Shown: positions 12,959 to 27,397, numbered from the stretch's first letter. The stretch is 64,000 bases of DNA from Cinnamomum chago (GCA_038049695.1 CP142452.1:94929501-94993500), one strand, 5' to 3'. A program made the numbers and translations. The notes: generated by a model not told the origin, from the letters alone.

Positions 12959-15900
12959 ATGGGAGACAAAAGAATGATGGTGGGTCGTTTCCTTGGCTTG
13001 ACGATGCCACATACCCATAACCATATGAATACGATTGTGCCACGCACCATCTTCCCATCTTCATCTTCTTCCGCTGCTGCTGCTGCTTCTTTCCTTTTCC
13101 TTGTACCAGCAAAAGCCCAGTGGAAGATTGGAAAGAGACCCCCTCGTCGCTTGGTGCTTGGCGTCGCGGCCTCTTTTCTAGACCAGTTGGGAAGGATGGC
13201 AACAGGACTATTCACTTCGGTCACTGCATCTGCCAGGACCAAATCAAATGTCGAACAGGTGACTCATGCATTCTTTCAGCTCCCTTCCTCTTTCTCTAGT
13301 ACCGATTCAACATTCATTTAGTAGAACCCCTGTGTGGGTGAGGTGGCTTTGGTTTACTTGCTATGACCCAAATCTTAAATCCAATTAGGTCCCATTGCTC
13401 GTTGCTCTGATACCAAACTGTTGAGTCTTAAATAGGGGTCCTCTGTTCATTTCCCATGTTCTTGGTTCAATGGGTATGAATTAAAATTTCGGTCTTATGT
13501 AATAAAAATTTGCAGCATTCTTATCTGACTATTCCCCATACATACAGGTGGTTGGTATGGGGTCCACAAGGTGGGCTTGAACTTTAACTGCTTTTGTAAT
13601 CTATAACTGATTGGAATTCATCATTTCTAGTCGTTGCATTCTTTTTTATTTTGCTTGCTCTACGGACAGCCACCTCTTAGTTGACATTATCTAATAGAAA
13701 AGAAAAGGGGTTGCCCGTTGCCAAATGATTGGAGGTGTAACTTATAAGTGGGATCATTCAAACGTTTAAACCCTCCACTTATGATTTAGAAACTGAGTCA
13801 CCCACACTTGGTTTAAAACAAAAATTTATAGACGCTCTAGAAGTATGTGCAGTTCTTCAGCCTTCATTGTAGAAATTGCTCACATTTGCAGCCTCAACTG
13901 CTTTTTGTAGCTAAAATAGCCTGTATGTCGATACTTTTCTTGATCTTTACCTATGCAGGAGCTAATTTGAGTTGCTGGGATTTTTTGCAATGCATCAACT
14001 AGGGTTTAATCATCACGCAGAGACTTCTCAATGGTTGCAACTCTTTTTTTTTTTTTTTTTTTTTTTCTGGATCAGTAATGGCTGTAACTGTAAGTGTAGT
14101 TTCATTGGAAGGAGATAAAAAGAAAAATGAATGCTGCTGCATGATTTAAGAACTCAATTGACTGCCCTATTTTTTTTAGTCCCTAGAATTTCTCTCTTCT
14201 CTTTTTTTTTTTTTTTTTTGTTGTTGCTAAAAAAGTCCCCAGAATTTCATTAGCTGCAATTCATTCTATTTTCTGTGATCTTTGTTAACTAAGAAATTCC
14301 CTATTGTCATGATGGAAAGATCTTAAAATGTATAAATTTTTGGCAGGCTTGCTGTCAATTTGAAATATCAGTATATCACCCTGTGTTGATTCGGATGTCT
14401 GATATAGTGCTTTGGTTGTGTCTCGAAGGTACTGAAGAATGTGGAATGGCCAGAAAAATTTCCCTTCAAGGCAGAAGATTTTCAGCGCTTTGATGAGTAT
14501 GACCTATTGACCTCTAAAATTTCTTACTTGGTTAGGCTAATATTTAAAAGTCTAATTTTTCAGGTTTGTTTTTCCTTGTATTTGACACTGTCTTCATCTG
14601 CCAAGGCAACACTGTTTTTTAATCTGTCATACTGTAATACTTCGCCAATCCCATTTTGTTAAAAAATTACATGGAAGCTGATCAGGGACCAATAAAAGAG
14701 TGAATAAAAATGTTTTCTGTTGTCAGTCTACCAGTGAGCCCTGATGACGGTAGGCGACACACATCATGGATAATCAAACCATCTAGATAAGGAAAAGGGA
14801 TCTTCCCATCTCTCCATTTTCTAGATTTTAATTAGTACATCTCTCAAGACTCAAGAGTCTATGCTATCAATTATGCTGTTATGGCGAGATTGGCCAAAAT
14901 GTTCCATTCTGGCGTCCAAACAGGAACTGATACCCCTCCTTGTGTTCAGCCCATGATTTGCAGTTGTTTCTTTTAGACTGATTGGATTTTGTTTCAAGAA
15001 TATTTTTCTGTTGAAACCAATTCAGATTAGGGACGGTATTTATCATTTCCTTTTTGTTTCTAAAAAATCCTAGCCCTTGAATAAGAGCACAAGAAGATAG
15101 TTTGATTAAATTTTTTTTCGAGAGTTCTGAGAATAATTTAGACATAAAATAAAGTGACAAATTCATTTTTCCCCTCTCTTTTCTTCTATTTAGTTATTGT
15201 CACATTTGAGGCAAATCAATGTAAATGTCCTGCTGAAGCCGCCAAAACACCAGAACACTCGGGTCTACTTAGAAAATTGAACAACTACTGGAACAGAATT
15301 GACAGCGTAGCTCAAAACTTAACCTTTTGATCTGACCTCTCAAGTAACCTATGATTCCAGGCACCTAGGCATGGCTGATCATACATGACAAAAGAGATAA
15401 GTCCATGCTAAATTTATGCTGCTAATGCCACTTCTTTTGAATTAAGGGCAATGCATCCTACTATGTTCTAAGGGAGTATGACTTCTTTCCCATTGAGCTT
15501 TAAGATCCTCGAAACTGGGGTGCACAGGGTCTCCTCAGATCATGTGTTTGTATATGTTGGGTACGTGTTTCACTGTTTTAGACTACCCTTCTGCAGGACT
15601 CAATCATATTTCACGGCCATCCAGTATAGCTCCACTTTGGATGAGAAACATCTGTATTTCATTCTTAAAATATATTTCGAGGTCCATTAACTGAAGATAT
15701 AGGATCATCCTAAAGGAAAAAATATTAAGTCATAGTATATCCTTAGTGTGGTCCATCAGATCAGCAGTTTGCATTAAACAGTCCATACAAGTGTGTACAT
15801 TATCATGTCCCTTAGCTACCATGCATTTCTCTTCACTCTCCAAATGTTCTTTCTAGAATACAGTGTGAATTGCGAAGACACAAAAGATCAATGTCGAGCC

Positions 15901-18675
15901 ATTAAATATGCATTTGAAGGGTGCTTCCATCTACAAAGTTTCTTTCATAGACAAAAGAAGTTGAAATATTAATTTTTAGTTGAATAATTGATACTGTATT
16001 CTTACTTGTGCTTTGCCCTTCAATTCTTTAATGTCCTATTCATAATGTTGATTTTCTTGGTAGGTCCCCAGATACCTTTTTCTATTCAGAACCACGCTTT
16101 GTAACACATATTGATGATCCGGCCATTCGTGCCCTTACAAAGTATTATTCAGAAGTTTTCCCTCCAAGTGACACTCCAGGAGTTTGTTTACTAGATTTAT
16201 GTAGTAGCTGGGTAAATTATTTCCTGTTTTCTATGTTTTTGGTTCTTTCTTTGTAATACATGTATGTTCACAATCCTGATGGTCTTTTCTTGTCCGAATA
16301 GGTGAGCCATTTTCCAGCAGGATACAAGCAAGATAGGATTGTAGGCATGGGTATGAATGAAGAAGAGCTCAAGCGGAATCCGGTATCCTTTCTGAGTTTC
16401 TGGACAGTGTATTAAATGCCACCAAATGTATCTGTAATTCTGTTTTCTGTTCCTAAGTATCAGCATCTTTTGAAAGGCTAATATATTATTTCACAATTTG
16501 AAATGGGAAACTCTATATTAGAGAGTGAGTTCTTAAGAACTTGGTTATGTGTTTTCTGGAAAAAAAAATCCCAAATGTTGTTTCTTTGGCTACTCTTTGT
16601 AAAAATCTTTTGATTGTTTTTTATCCACAAATTTAATTTAAATCAGATACCTCTACAAAAGAGGCATTGATCTAGTGAAATCTACAGAAAGGATAATTTT
16701 AAGTTTGTGCTGGTAGTATTGAAGCGAACTTTCTACTTATTTTCAGGTTTTGACCGAGTATGTTGTACAAGATTTAAATGTCAACCCCAAACTTCCATTC
16801 GAAGATAATTCTTTTGATGTTATAACTAATGTGGTATGTGATATTTCCTTCTCTATGACTTCCATGCATACTTGCCAATTTCCTCTCATATATTATCTAC
16901 CTCCACACTTGATTATTTTCCTTTGTAGAACTATTTTATTGCTTCCATTTCAGAAATATATATATATATATATCTATATTGTATTGCTTGGTATAGTAGC
17001 TTAATATAGCAATGATCTTGAGGCATGGCATTGGCAAAACAAAAACATTTATGAATTATATATAAAAAGGAGACTGGCAAAGGGACATTGCCCTTTATTT
17101 ATGGTTATGTCAGAAAATGTCAAGCCTTCTATATTAATTTTTTTAAATAAAGTCAGACTCATTAAACTAGCCAACTCCCCTCTACCATTTCCCATTGAGA
17201 TTCAACTGATATTATTCCATCTACTTTTTCTATTCACCTAGTATCAATATGGAATCAATGGTGTTTTTCAGTCTTTTGATTGATTTGTTTTATGAATCCA
17301 TGATATTTCAGGTTAGTGTTGATTATTTGACCAAGCCAATGGATGTTTTCAAGGAGATGGAGCGGATTCTCAAGCCAGGAGGTCTAGCAATAGCGAGGTA
17401 ATAGATTCTCCCTTTCCTTTCTCTCTGTGTGTGTATATTTTGTCCTCTCTTTTAGTTAAATTTACACATAATTTTAACGTTCCAAAAAAATTACAAGCCA
17501 TTGAGAGGAACATCAGAAATGATATTATTGATTAAGCTTATCTTCTTGATAAATAATCCCTAAACTTTTTTAACCATGACTGAAATCAGTTTCTCCAATC
17601 GTTGCTTCTGGACAAAAGCTATATCAATATGGACATCAACTGGCGACTCTGATCATGTTTGGATCGTTGGAGCCTATTTCCATTATGCTGGAGGCTTTGA
17701 ACCCCCTCAGGTATTTCAACAATATTTTATATTTCCTCTTGGTATTAGAATATAATGTATACATCTGCTTGCTTGTTTTGAAAGTTCTTTAACTCTAATA
17801 ACTGTATCCTATGATTTAGCTGTTGAGAGATTTCTCAGATTGCAATGTTTATTGCTGATACAGATTTATAATATATTTTTTGGGGCATTTGATATAAAGA
17901 AACTGCTATTGCTTAAATATTTCGAGTGATGGATGGTTTATAGTGCCACTGTGCATATGGGTGGTGAATGTGAAGCCATATCAAACAGGATAGATTTTTT
18001 GCCTTTTTTTTTTTCATTCCTATGTCATTATCAGCACTGATCATTTTCAGATGTTTCGACCTGAGAAGTTAGCGTATGGACCCTCTTTTTGGACCCGATC
18101 TATGATTGGGTCCAAGTCCAAGTCCAAGTCCAAGTTCAGTGGTGTCCATACCCAGATTTTCAATCACCAGAGTGATATATTATGTATAATACTATTACAT
18201 AGAGTATATTTTAGAAAATTGGATATTAATATTATTTTAGTAAGTAGTTAGCCAGAAAATTGATGGAGCTGAAGTGGTTGAGCTGTTGCTTTGTGATGTT
18301 AAAGAACATAGGTTTAAGCCCCGCCAGTCCTTTTTCCCCCCGAAGTTTTTAGGTTTGACGTTTGAGTCCACCCAGGGTCCAAGTGTATGCATCTAATTCG
18401 GTTAGGATCCAGGTCCATGTTACCCTTGCAAAATCTAACCCATTTACGTTCCTAATGGAAAAGCATTCCAATCATCTATCTTTCTAGGGGCATCTAAACA
18501 TACCTAAAGCAGCCAACCCTCTTCAGTTTTGTGACATTTTTCTATATTATGTTTGTTATCTTTTGATTTAACAAAAAACTTGTATATTCTCTTGCAGGCT
18601 GTGGATATATCTCCAAATCCTGGGCGCTCAGATCCAATGTACATTGTTTATTCCAGAAAAGTAGCTACCGCGTAA
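12959..18675 (+). CDS. Class I SAM-dependent methyltransferase, probably plastid-targeted, 8 exons
   Basis: Exons: 12959-13258, 14429-14496, 16064-16211, 16302-16382, 16747-16833, 17312-17397, 17590-17710 and 18598-18675. All are in phase and give 322 residues from the first ATG. It belongs to a conserved plant and algal family of Methyltransf_11-like proteins of unknown substrate. Key stretches are LLDLCSSWVSHFP (about residues 165-177, the motif I position), GMGMNEEEL, LPFEDNSFDVITN (215-227) and ILKPGGLAIA (247-256). Motif I lacks the usual GxGxG and has CSSW instead, which I take as a family trait rather than damage because the rest is intact. The N-terminus has Ser and Ala runs followed by basic residues, as in chloroplast transit peptides. 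The exact start is uncertain: Met1, Met6, Met16 and Met23 are all possible, and the TATA box position favours a later one. Confidence 0.9.
13404..13480 (-). mobile_element. Primer-binding site and possible LTR edge of a retrotransposon remnant
   Basis: On the minus strand, TGGTATCAGAGC (13404-13415) is the standard plant LTR-retrotransposon primer-binding site complementary to initiator Met-tRNA. It directly follows a sequence ending GACTCAACA, which fits an LTR end (CA). The plus-strand LTR edge would be TGTTGAGTC at 13419. I could not find the opposite LTR end or a second LTR, so this is a remnant in intron 1 of the methyltransferase gene. Confidence 0.5.
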
Positions 18676-18781
18676 GAATAGAAGTCCAATTCCCAAAACC
18701 ATAGTACACTTTCTTTATTCACGTCTTATGTAAAAATGTAATCTTCTGGGTTTCACCTGTCTTGTTTCTGCCTACAGAATT

Positions 18782-18787
18782 AATAAA
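18782..18787 (+). terminator. Polyadenylation signal candidate (AATAAA)
   Basis: A canonical AATAAA lies 107 bp after the methyltransferase stop codon, a suitable distance for its 3' UTR. Confidence 0.5.
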
Positions 18788-21423
18788 AGAATGAGCCTTG
18801 CAAATTTTAAATATTTGTATCTGCAAAATATTAGATGTGAACACGATACGATAAAGATGTATGTGTAGTAATACAAGTTCTGTAGAGTGTCGACTTGCTA
18901 AAGCTGTGATTATAGAAGTTTAGATCTAAAAGATTTCAAAATTTTATACTTTAGACAATGCTGTGCTGTCTGGGCACTCTGTATTTTAAAACTGAGCAAA
19001 CTCTTACCTGAATTTTGGGAATTCCACTCACACTAGTAGAATTAAAAGTGACTGTATATTGAAGTACTAGCCTTTGAAATCACACCTGTACTCTTTTGAT
19101 ATTTTGATATGTTTCTCACAACGAAGGCTCTTTTGATATGCTAAATTTTCTCTCGAGGGATGGTGCGGGATTTTCAAACCCTCCACTGTCCAGGTACGCT
19201 CTGAAAATCTCAGACCACTTGTATGTGGGAAGGAGAAAACTATCCCCTTTGATATAAATTAATTAGGAATACAGTATGTTAAATTGGTGGGTTTTTGTTG
19301 AAAGGGCTCAGTTGTGGTTTGATTGACAAAACTAAAGAGGACTTATCATATTTTCTAGTTGCAACTGTTACTAGATTTTTGGTACATATCATACTGGTTT
19401 TTCAGACTATAATCGAGTTGTAAAGAAATAGTAGTTGGCCAGGCCTAAAGCATCAATCTTTAAATTTAGATTCTTTTGAGTGGGATTTGGAGTGTACCCT
19501 GATAGACAGTATCGTGCTAAAATGCGCTCATCACAGGTGAGTCCACAGAGAGGAAAGGTGTCTTATCAAACACCTCTTACCATTCATTCCATTATTATGA
19601 CTGTTGCCTACGTCTCATAGCCACCTTGCATGTATTTCTCCAGGAATTATTAGTCCGTCCATGATGTGGTGACACCATGCATAGTTTCTTCCGGCACTCT
19701 TCAGTTTGATGATCCGAGCTCTGATATGATGGGCTACTTGTACTCGTTAGACTTTGGAAGTTAACAATCGACCCTTCACATGGTTTGAATTTTGACATCA
19801 TTCTTCTCAAAAGTACGAGGTTTTGGACGAATCTGATCAAAGAAGACACGAAATGGGTCCCACCAGATAAACTGGTCTGGCTCAAGTCCCACATTCTCTA
19901 ATGTTGTTGTTTGGTTGTTTTGTCTGAGGGTGCATATTTTTGCTGTTTATGTTGCATGCTCCAATCCCTCATCTTTGCCTCCCTCCACCTTCTGGATGCT
20001 GTGTGTCTCCTTTGGAAGCCAGCAATGTGGCAGATAGACATGACTTGTCCTTTTGGTCCTTTCATCTGCCGCAAGATGTAAAAAGTCTGTTAAGAACATG
20101 GAAAACAGCAATGGTTTGCATTAACATTTAACCACAACGAGCTGAGCATTGGCCTGTAAATCATGGGAGTTGGCTCAAGTTATAGTGATCAGACAATCTC
20201 AAAATTTCAATCCAAGAGGACATCATTTCTTTTCTTCAGTGTATGGAGGGCAATTAAGTCCACATGATCGCAATACGCTGGGCAGAGAAAAATAGTGTTC
20301 TTGATGAGTTTCAAGGTGGATTATGATGTCTAGATACGACAAAGATACGATAAGGATTAAGATTTCACACATAAAAAGTGAAGAATTAGATATAACGCGG
20401 CACAATATGTTGTCCATTTTAAAATAAAATCCTTGTATCATAGCTCCTAGGTGTACTTTTGTTTATTTATATAAAAATCTTTTTAACGCCGCTGCCTGTG
20501 GAGCCATCTGGATTTAAAATCAACTGAGGGAGTAGCAGAAGATGTGCCCTCAATTGAATTAGAGGGAGGAGGTGACACAAAAATAAACCATGTTTCTTTT
20601 GGTTTTTTTTTTAGGCCTATCGGGTAGCTGCAGTGTGTTCCACCTTTGTATACTAATCAGATCAGTGCAAATTTGGGTTGGTGCCAAATGTGAAGTTGAT
20701 ATGGGGCAGTAGGTTGGATGACTGAATTGGAGTCATTTGTGGGGCCCACTGTCTGAAATAAAAGAGCCTACATTTTGTTAGTTTGTCCTGCTTGTGCCTT
20801 TTCTTGTCGTTTTACCAATTTTTTAATATATCAATTGTCTTGGAATCCTTATGCCGTTCAATTAAAGCTTTGGATAAGGATGACCCTAAATTAGGGCTAG
20901 TTGGGCCCTTTCCTGAATCCTAAGGCTCAAAATTGGATACAATCATTAAATTTGATTTCAACACGAGTTATGTCCACCATCAGATTGAAGGGTGCGAATC
21001 ATGTCATTGAAACATAGTGCAAAAATAAATAGCAAAAACAAATAGAGTGAAATGACACACATGATTAATTTGAAAACGGGTCCAACTGTATTTGAAGTGT
21101 CAGATACCCAACAAAAATACAATGTGAAACCATGATTTTGACCAACTTGTAGGTCCTACTGACAGATTTATAGGGCGGGCCGCATAGGATCAAATCTCAA
21201 AACCAAGGGCCTGAGAAAATCTGAATTTTGAATACAATTCTCTTGGCCCATGAATACAGATCTATGAGTTAAAATACTAAGGCCCAAGTCCGACCCATGT
21301 GTAACCTTTATGAGTCCTCCCAGTGTTTTCACATCTGGGAAACAAACTAGAATTCAAAATTTGGAGGGAAAGAGAGGAAGTTCGGTGAGGTTGGTTTTTT
21401 CTCAGAAGTCTCTGAGGAAAGAG
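18788..21423. other. Intergenic region between methyltransferase and FANCE
   Basis: I see no supported gene. Small open frames (for example 19595-19894 on the minus strand and 19940-20131) show no recognisable family. GTGGGACCC/GGGCCCAC-type words, common in non-autonomous DNA transposons of this genome, occur near 19855, 20740 and 21170, but I could not delimit an element. Confidence 0.6.
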
Positions 21424-23043
21424 ATGGAGAGATGGGTTCCTCTCTTCGACATCTTCCTCAACTCTCCATCTCCCCAAGGAGAAGCCTCTCTTTGGTTTCA
21501 ACAGCAACAGACCAAACCTCATCTCTACTCTCCCAATGCCTTCCTCTCTCTCCTCCTCAAGCCCTTACCAGCTCTATACGACTGCGACAAACCCAACAGG
21601 TAAAAGACACAAAAAAACCCAACAAAACCCACTTCCTCTTTTGTTCTTTTCTCCCACTCTTTTACTCGCATCTGATTTTATTTTATTTTTCCATCCAATT
21701 CCAGATGCATTTGGATACAGACTCTCCCCATCACAATGCAGTCTCGAATTCTCTCGTTCCTTGCCACCGAACGGCGCAGATTCCCTGCCCGAGACCTCCA
21801 TTGCCTCTCTGCCAATCTCCTCAAACAAGAACCCCACATCGACTTCTGGGTCAAGAAAGCCGCCCGCCAACTGTTTGATGCTTTGTCTCCCAACTGCCCC
21901 AATAATACAATTACATCTGACAATTGTAATTTCATGGAAAAGGAGCAAGAGAAAGAGGATGAAGAGTTTGATGCATTGCCGGATTGGCTCCACTTCCATT
22001 GTACTGCAGCTGATGATCCCGTCCTTTCTTGGCTCCCTCTTTCTCCTGAAGAATTGCGCACAGATGTCATTCATGATGGTGGTTTTATTAATGATGGCAC
22101 CATAAAATCTTCAATCATTGAAATTGATAGTGATGATGATGGTGGTGTTTGTGGTGATCATGTGGAAGAAGCAGATTCAAACTCACCACCTAGAATTGAG
22201 ATTGAAGCAGGGTTTGCTGACACTCTGGACCCTGAAATTCGGACCCAAGTAGATGAATTAAAGATCCAACTCAAAACCTTTAATTCTGCATCTGAGATTG
22301 TACCATTAGCAAAGGAGATTCATCATCTCTGCTTTGAAAGAGGTGTCAGCAATGCTTTTGCCATTTTGGGTCGTATTGAACCTTGGGAAGCAGATGATGA
22401 GACTGTCTCAATTCTTTTATCTCATCTTTTGGAGGGGAGTGAGGATGGATTCATCTGGGAAAGCTCGGTTCTATCCTCGGTCGTGCTCCCCAAGATGCTG
22501 GTTTTGCAGGAACCTGCTTCTCGGGCGTTGGTGACCGCAACAATTCAGTACTGCAAGCTCCATCAGAGGGCGGCAGTGGATGGACTCCTGCTTCCATCGG
22601 TGCTTGTTAAGGAAGGGATCAACACGCCACTTTGTGATGTGTTGACGAGGATCATTCGAGAGTGCTTGCACCCAGCTCATGTTTCAGCCTTCTGCCAGAA
22701 GCTGCTATGTGAGAAGGCGGCTCAGAGATTTGTGTGCCTACCCTGCCACCAATGCCTGATATCCACTGAGTTGGTATGGACTGATGCTTTGTTTACACTG
22801 TTTCAGAATATCTTGAATTGTAACGTCTATCTGACTCAGGATTCGGTCGACCATATTGTTTCTAGGCTTGATGAAATGGCTGATAGGTTTTCAAAATCTT
22901 TGAAGTTTGGAAACTTTTTGTTATGTTTGGTGAGCAAATGTGCTCCATCACTGAAAGTTCATAGGCTTTTGCTGACGAAAGTAGCTGAGAGGACCAACAC
23001 TTTCATGACAAACTCTATATTATCTAAATTGGGTGCATGGTAG
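21424..23043 (+). CDS. FANCE: Fanconi anaemia group E protein homologue (FANCE)
   Basis: Two exons, 21424-21599 and 21705-23043, join in phase (AG|A) to encode 504 residues. Exon 1 encodes MERWVPLFDIFLNSP, and exon 2 opens with CIWIQTLPITMQSRILSFL. The long open frame starting at the internal Met 21736 (residue 70) therefore truncates the protein. FANCE is the bridge in the Fanconi anaemia core complex, binding FANCC and FANCD2, and acts in the nucleus in interstrand-crosslink repair and meiotic recombination. The helical-repeat FANCE C-terminal domain covers about residues 270-500. It shows LVLQEPASRALVTA, the Cys-rich stretch LPCHQCLIS, and FSKSLKFGNFLLCLVSK, then ends in a helix with NTFMTNSILSKL. 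A poorly conserved acidic linker (about 130-220) separates it from the N-terminus. The 104-bp intron is short and pyrimidine-rich. Confidence 0.85.
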
Positions 23044-23740
23044 CTTTTCAATATCTGTTAGTTTGGATCATTCATCCATTAATATTCTTCTAATATTCGA
23101 TATAGATGTATGTTTTATTGATGCCATCTGTCTTTAGATCTCTTTGATACCTGGTAAGTTTTGACGCGGTTATGTTTCTTATTAGTTCTTATTAGTTACA
23201 ATTACCAATTAAACTTCTTGGGTGACGGTGTACCGTTTAGTCTCATCTATTTGGAGGGAGATGATTTTGTGAATAATAACAGCAACGGGGGTGTTGCCAT
23301 GGCGAAACATACTATGGATCTGTACTTCTCATGCCGTGATGGGGAAGGCAACTCTTGTTTGAATCTTTGCGGTGGTTATATTCCTACTTTATAGGGTTGG
23401 TGTTTTTTCTTGGTTGTATGTATAAAACACAATATCAACCATAATAATGGGTAGATATCATTGCACTCTCCGTATACTTTTTTTTTTCTTCCAACTTGAA
23501 GTAAATGTAACAAAAGTTTCCAACCTGCCATGCAATAGGCTTTCTCAAGATCTGACTCACATGTCCATTTTGGTTCCTTTTGCTTGTCTTAAATCTATAG
23601 TTTCCAACTTGGCAGGCTGATCAGGAACCTCTTCTGAGTTGGCTAAAGCAAATTGCATACTCGTGACTGGGTGATGCTGAACCCAAATACACCTATGACT
23701 TGACTGGTCTTAGTTTGGCCAAGTTGTCTGTTCAATTTAA

Positions 23741-23781
<41 letters not shown>

Positions 23782-24249
23782 CACACCTTAGTTACATAAC
23801 TAGAATGGTAGAGAACTTAAAGTATAGTTAAATGAAAACTGAAAACTGAGATTACAGTTCATATGAAATTTTATGCAATTTCTTTTAGGAATATATGATT
23901 TTCTTTTCTTATTTTCTATATTTTAGATATTTAAATATTTATAATAAAAATGGTAAAAGCATTTTACTTATCTGCCTGTTTGAACAGCTGGTTTATCTAT
24001 GGACTTCACCCAGACCCAGTAACTCTTCGAGTTTGGCTGACCTGTTGGGTCAGAGAAACTATGCTTTCCATTAAAACATTTTCAAGTATTTGTTATCCAT
24101 TGCTGTAGAAAAAGGAAAGATGGTACCACTTCTCAAAGTTTTTATCAAATGCCCTTTCTATTTTTAATGGATATTTCCGTAGGTCCCCTAGTTTCTTTGT
24201 GCTCAATGAGTGCCACTTTGAAGGTGCATTATCATGAGGCGACAATTAG
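23044..24249. other. Region downstream of FANCE
   Basis: Probably FANCE 3' UTR followed by intergenic DNA. The small frame at 23161-23394 has no recognisable family. A run of 36 A residues at 23744-23779 resembles a retroposed or SINE/LINE tail, but no element body could be delimited upstream of it. Confidence 0.5.
23744..23779 (+). repeat. Poly-A tract (36 A)
   Basis: Homopolymer run on the plus strand. Such tracts often mark retroposon tails, but no matching duplication was recognised at its flanks. Confidence 0.9.
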
Positions 24250-24610
24250 ATATGTCTTTTTTAATGGAGATGTATTTTGGGCAAAAAAGAAATAACAGGA
24301 AGCTAAAGTATATGTAGCTGAGATGTGTATGCTAAGATGAATGTGTGAAGTTACAAGAAAGTATGAAATCAGCATTGAGTGCATGAGAGGAAATCAAGGG
24401 TGACCATATAGAAGAGAAGATCAAAAACTTCGTTAAGGTTAGAAAAAACCTCAATGCAAGGTTTTTATTACAATTTGAAGGAACTAAGGGGGAAAGAAAG
24501 TAACGAGAAAAGGCATGTTGGATTGTGGAGTTCCACTGGCTTTAAATGAGTGCAAAACCTGATCCTAGATAAATGAGATAAGGGTTTGATGATGATGACT
24601 ACAATGATGA
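24250..24610 (+). mobile_element. Decayed RTE-type LINE fragment (C-terminal part)
   Basis: The plus strand reads WAKKK-stop-QEAKVYVAEMCMLR, then MCEVTRKYEISIECMRGNQG, and after a frameshift HIEEKIKNFVKVRKN. This matches the RTE pattern AECWAVK...VAEMRMLRWMCG.TRKD.IRNE.IRG..GVAPIEEKIRE. A GATGATGATGAC-rich stretch follows near 24587-24612, typical of the simple-repeat 3' ends of these elements. Stops and frameshifts show it is dead. Confidence 0.7.
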
Positions 24611-25565
24611 TGATACTTCCCATAGGAGTTGGTTGGGAGATATTCTTTATTGTCTACTATACATTCCTTTGGGATGAGTGCAATGAAGGAAGCTTTTAGT
24701 CATTATGACAAGAGACTACATTCTTGAAATTCCAAGTCATGTTGTTCTAATTCCAAGTCATGTTGCTCTAACCTCCTTAAAAATATTGAAGGAAGACGTG
24801 GAAAACCACTGGGCATAGGGTCTCAATCATCTCCAAGCTCAAAAGCAATGTTTCTATCCTCATCTTTAAAATGTCTTTGCTACCAATATTCCTTCTCTCC
24901 ATCTACTGAATTAAACTGCAGATTATCTAATTTAGGTGTCTATCTAATTTAGGTGTCTCCAGTGACTTTCTTTTTTATACAACTGTTTAAAGAAACTGGC
25001 CATGGCCTCTGGCCTGCTACTACTTCATGATTCCCAACCAGATGACCCCCTTCTTCCATACAGATTATATGATCCGCTGCTGCATACCTCAGACACTATG
25101 ATCTATCATACTTGGACATTTTGAAATGAGAAACATATCTGTTCCTTATTGTATATGGTTCTTCATTTCTGTGTGTAAAATCGATGGCCTTGCTGTATCC
25201 GTGGTACGTCATAATCGATTCAGTATTATTATTTACTAATCTTGCGCTGTGACTAAATACATAGAATTAATGTAAAGAAAGGTATATTAGAAAGAAATGA
25301 TTAATGCATATCAAGCAAGAACGAGGACTCAAAAGGGCCAGTTATTAGTGACAAAATAAAAGAAAGATATGATGAAATCAGTTTCTTGAAATTAAAACAA
25401 TATGAGACACACAGTCACGCACACACACATCAAGAAAAAAAGAACTCTCTAATCCTCTCACTGGCCATCTTAAGTACGAAAAAATCTTACTACTGTCAAG
25501 TCAATTTTATTAGGAATGCAACATACTCTAGTTATTACTTGACACCAACATTAGTAACCATGTTT

Positions 25566-26668
<1,103 letters not shown>

Positions 26669-27397
26669 ATCCAGCTTCATAGTATGTTACTTGGTACTCA
26701 ATTCATATTATGATGAAGTAAACTATGTTGCTTGGTACTCAATTCATATTATGATTAAGTAAACTAGTACCAGGTATTTATATGATTTGCTCTGTCCAGC
26801 CTGTAGATAGTTCTGATGAGCTTCTTGGAGGGATGGCAACCTTGAGAATTGAGAGGGATATTATATGGGTATCCTAGTCTATCTACTATGGGAGTTTGGG
26901 TTGTGTTCTTTTCTATGACAGATCGATTCCCTCAGAGATTCCTTGCTGTCTAGTTACCAATTGTAGCCAGTTTTTGTTTTATGTTCTCATGGGGAATGCA
27001 ATAAGACTGACTGCATTGAAAAGCATCCCCTCTTATTTTGCTTGGTGCATTTTGTTTTGACTCATCAGTCATTTACTAGTAAATGGAGATGGTCAGTGTT
27101 GATTGTTTTTATATTTTTGTTGGATGGATTTTATCCAGATCGCTTCTTCCCATGGGCAATGGGTGTTTTGGATCTTTAGAGGTAAATAAAATCAGGTACC
27201 CATGGGTATGTCTCCATTTGTATCTACAGGAAAATTTTGGGAGATTCGATCTTCACATATCTTTACTGTTCCGGATTTCTCCAATAAAACTACTACACCC
27301 TTTGGATCCGCCTCTGCTTCCCTTGTAATAATCCACAATAAGTAATTCTAAACTTTGTATTTTATGTGGTTATGGATAAGCCAGCAAGTGCAACTGG

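Noticed and set aside
18265..18340. tRNA-like stretch (GTGGTTGAG ... GGTTTAAGCCCC)
   Set aside because: Only loose A and B box resemblance, no tail and no duplication found.
21432..22105. Overlapping frames in all orientations across the FANCE gene
   Set aside because: They are shadows of FANCE exons, whose frame is supported by protein similarity and splicing.
21736..23043. Single-exon FANCE starting at the first Met of the long ORF
   Set aside because: The upstream reading frame and exon 1 give a conserved N-terminus in phase, so this Met is internal.
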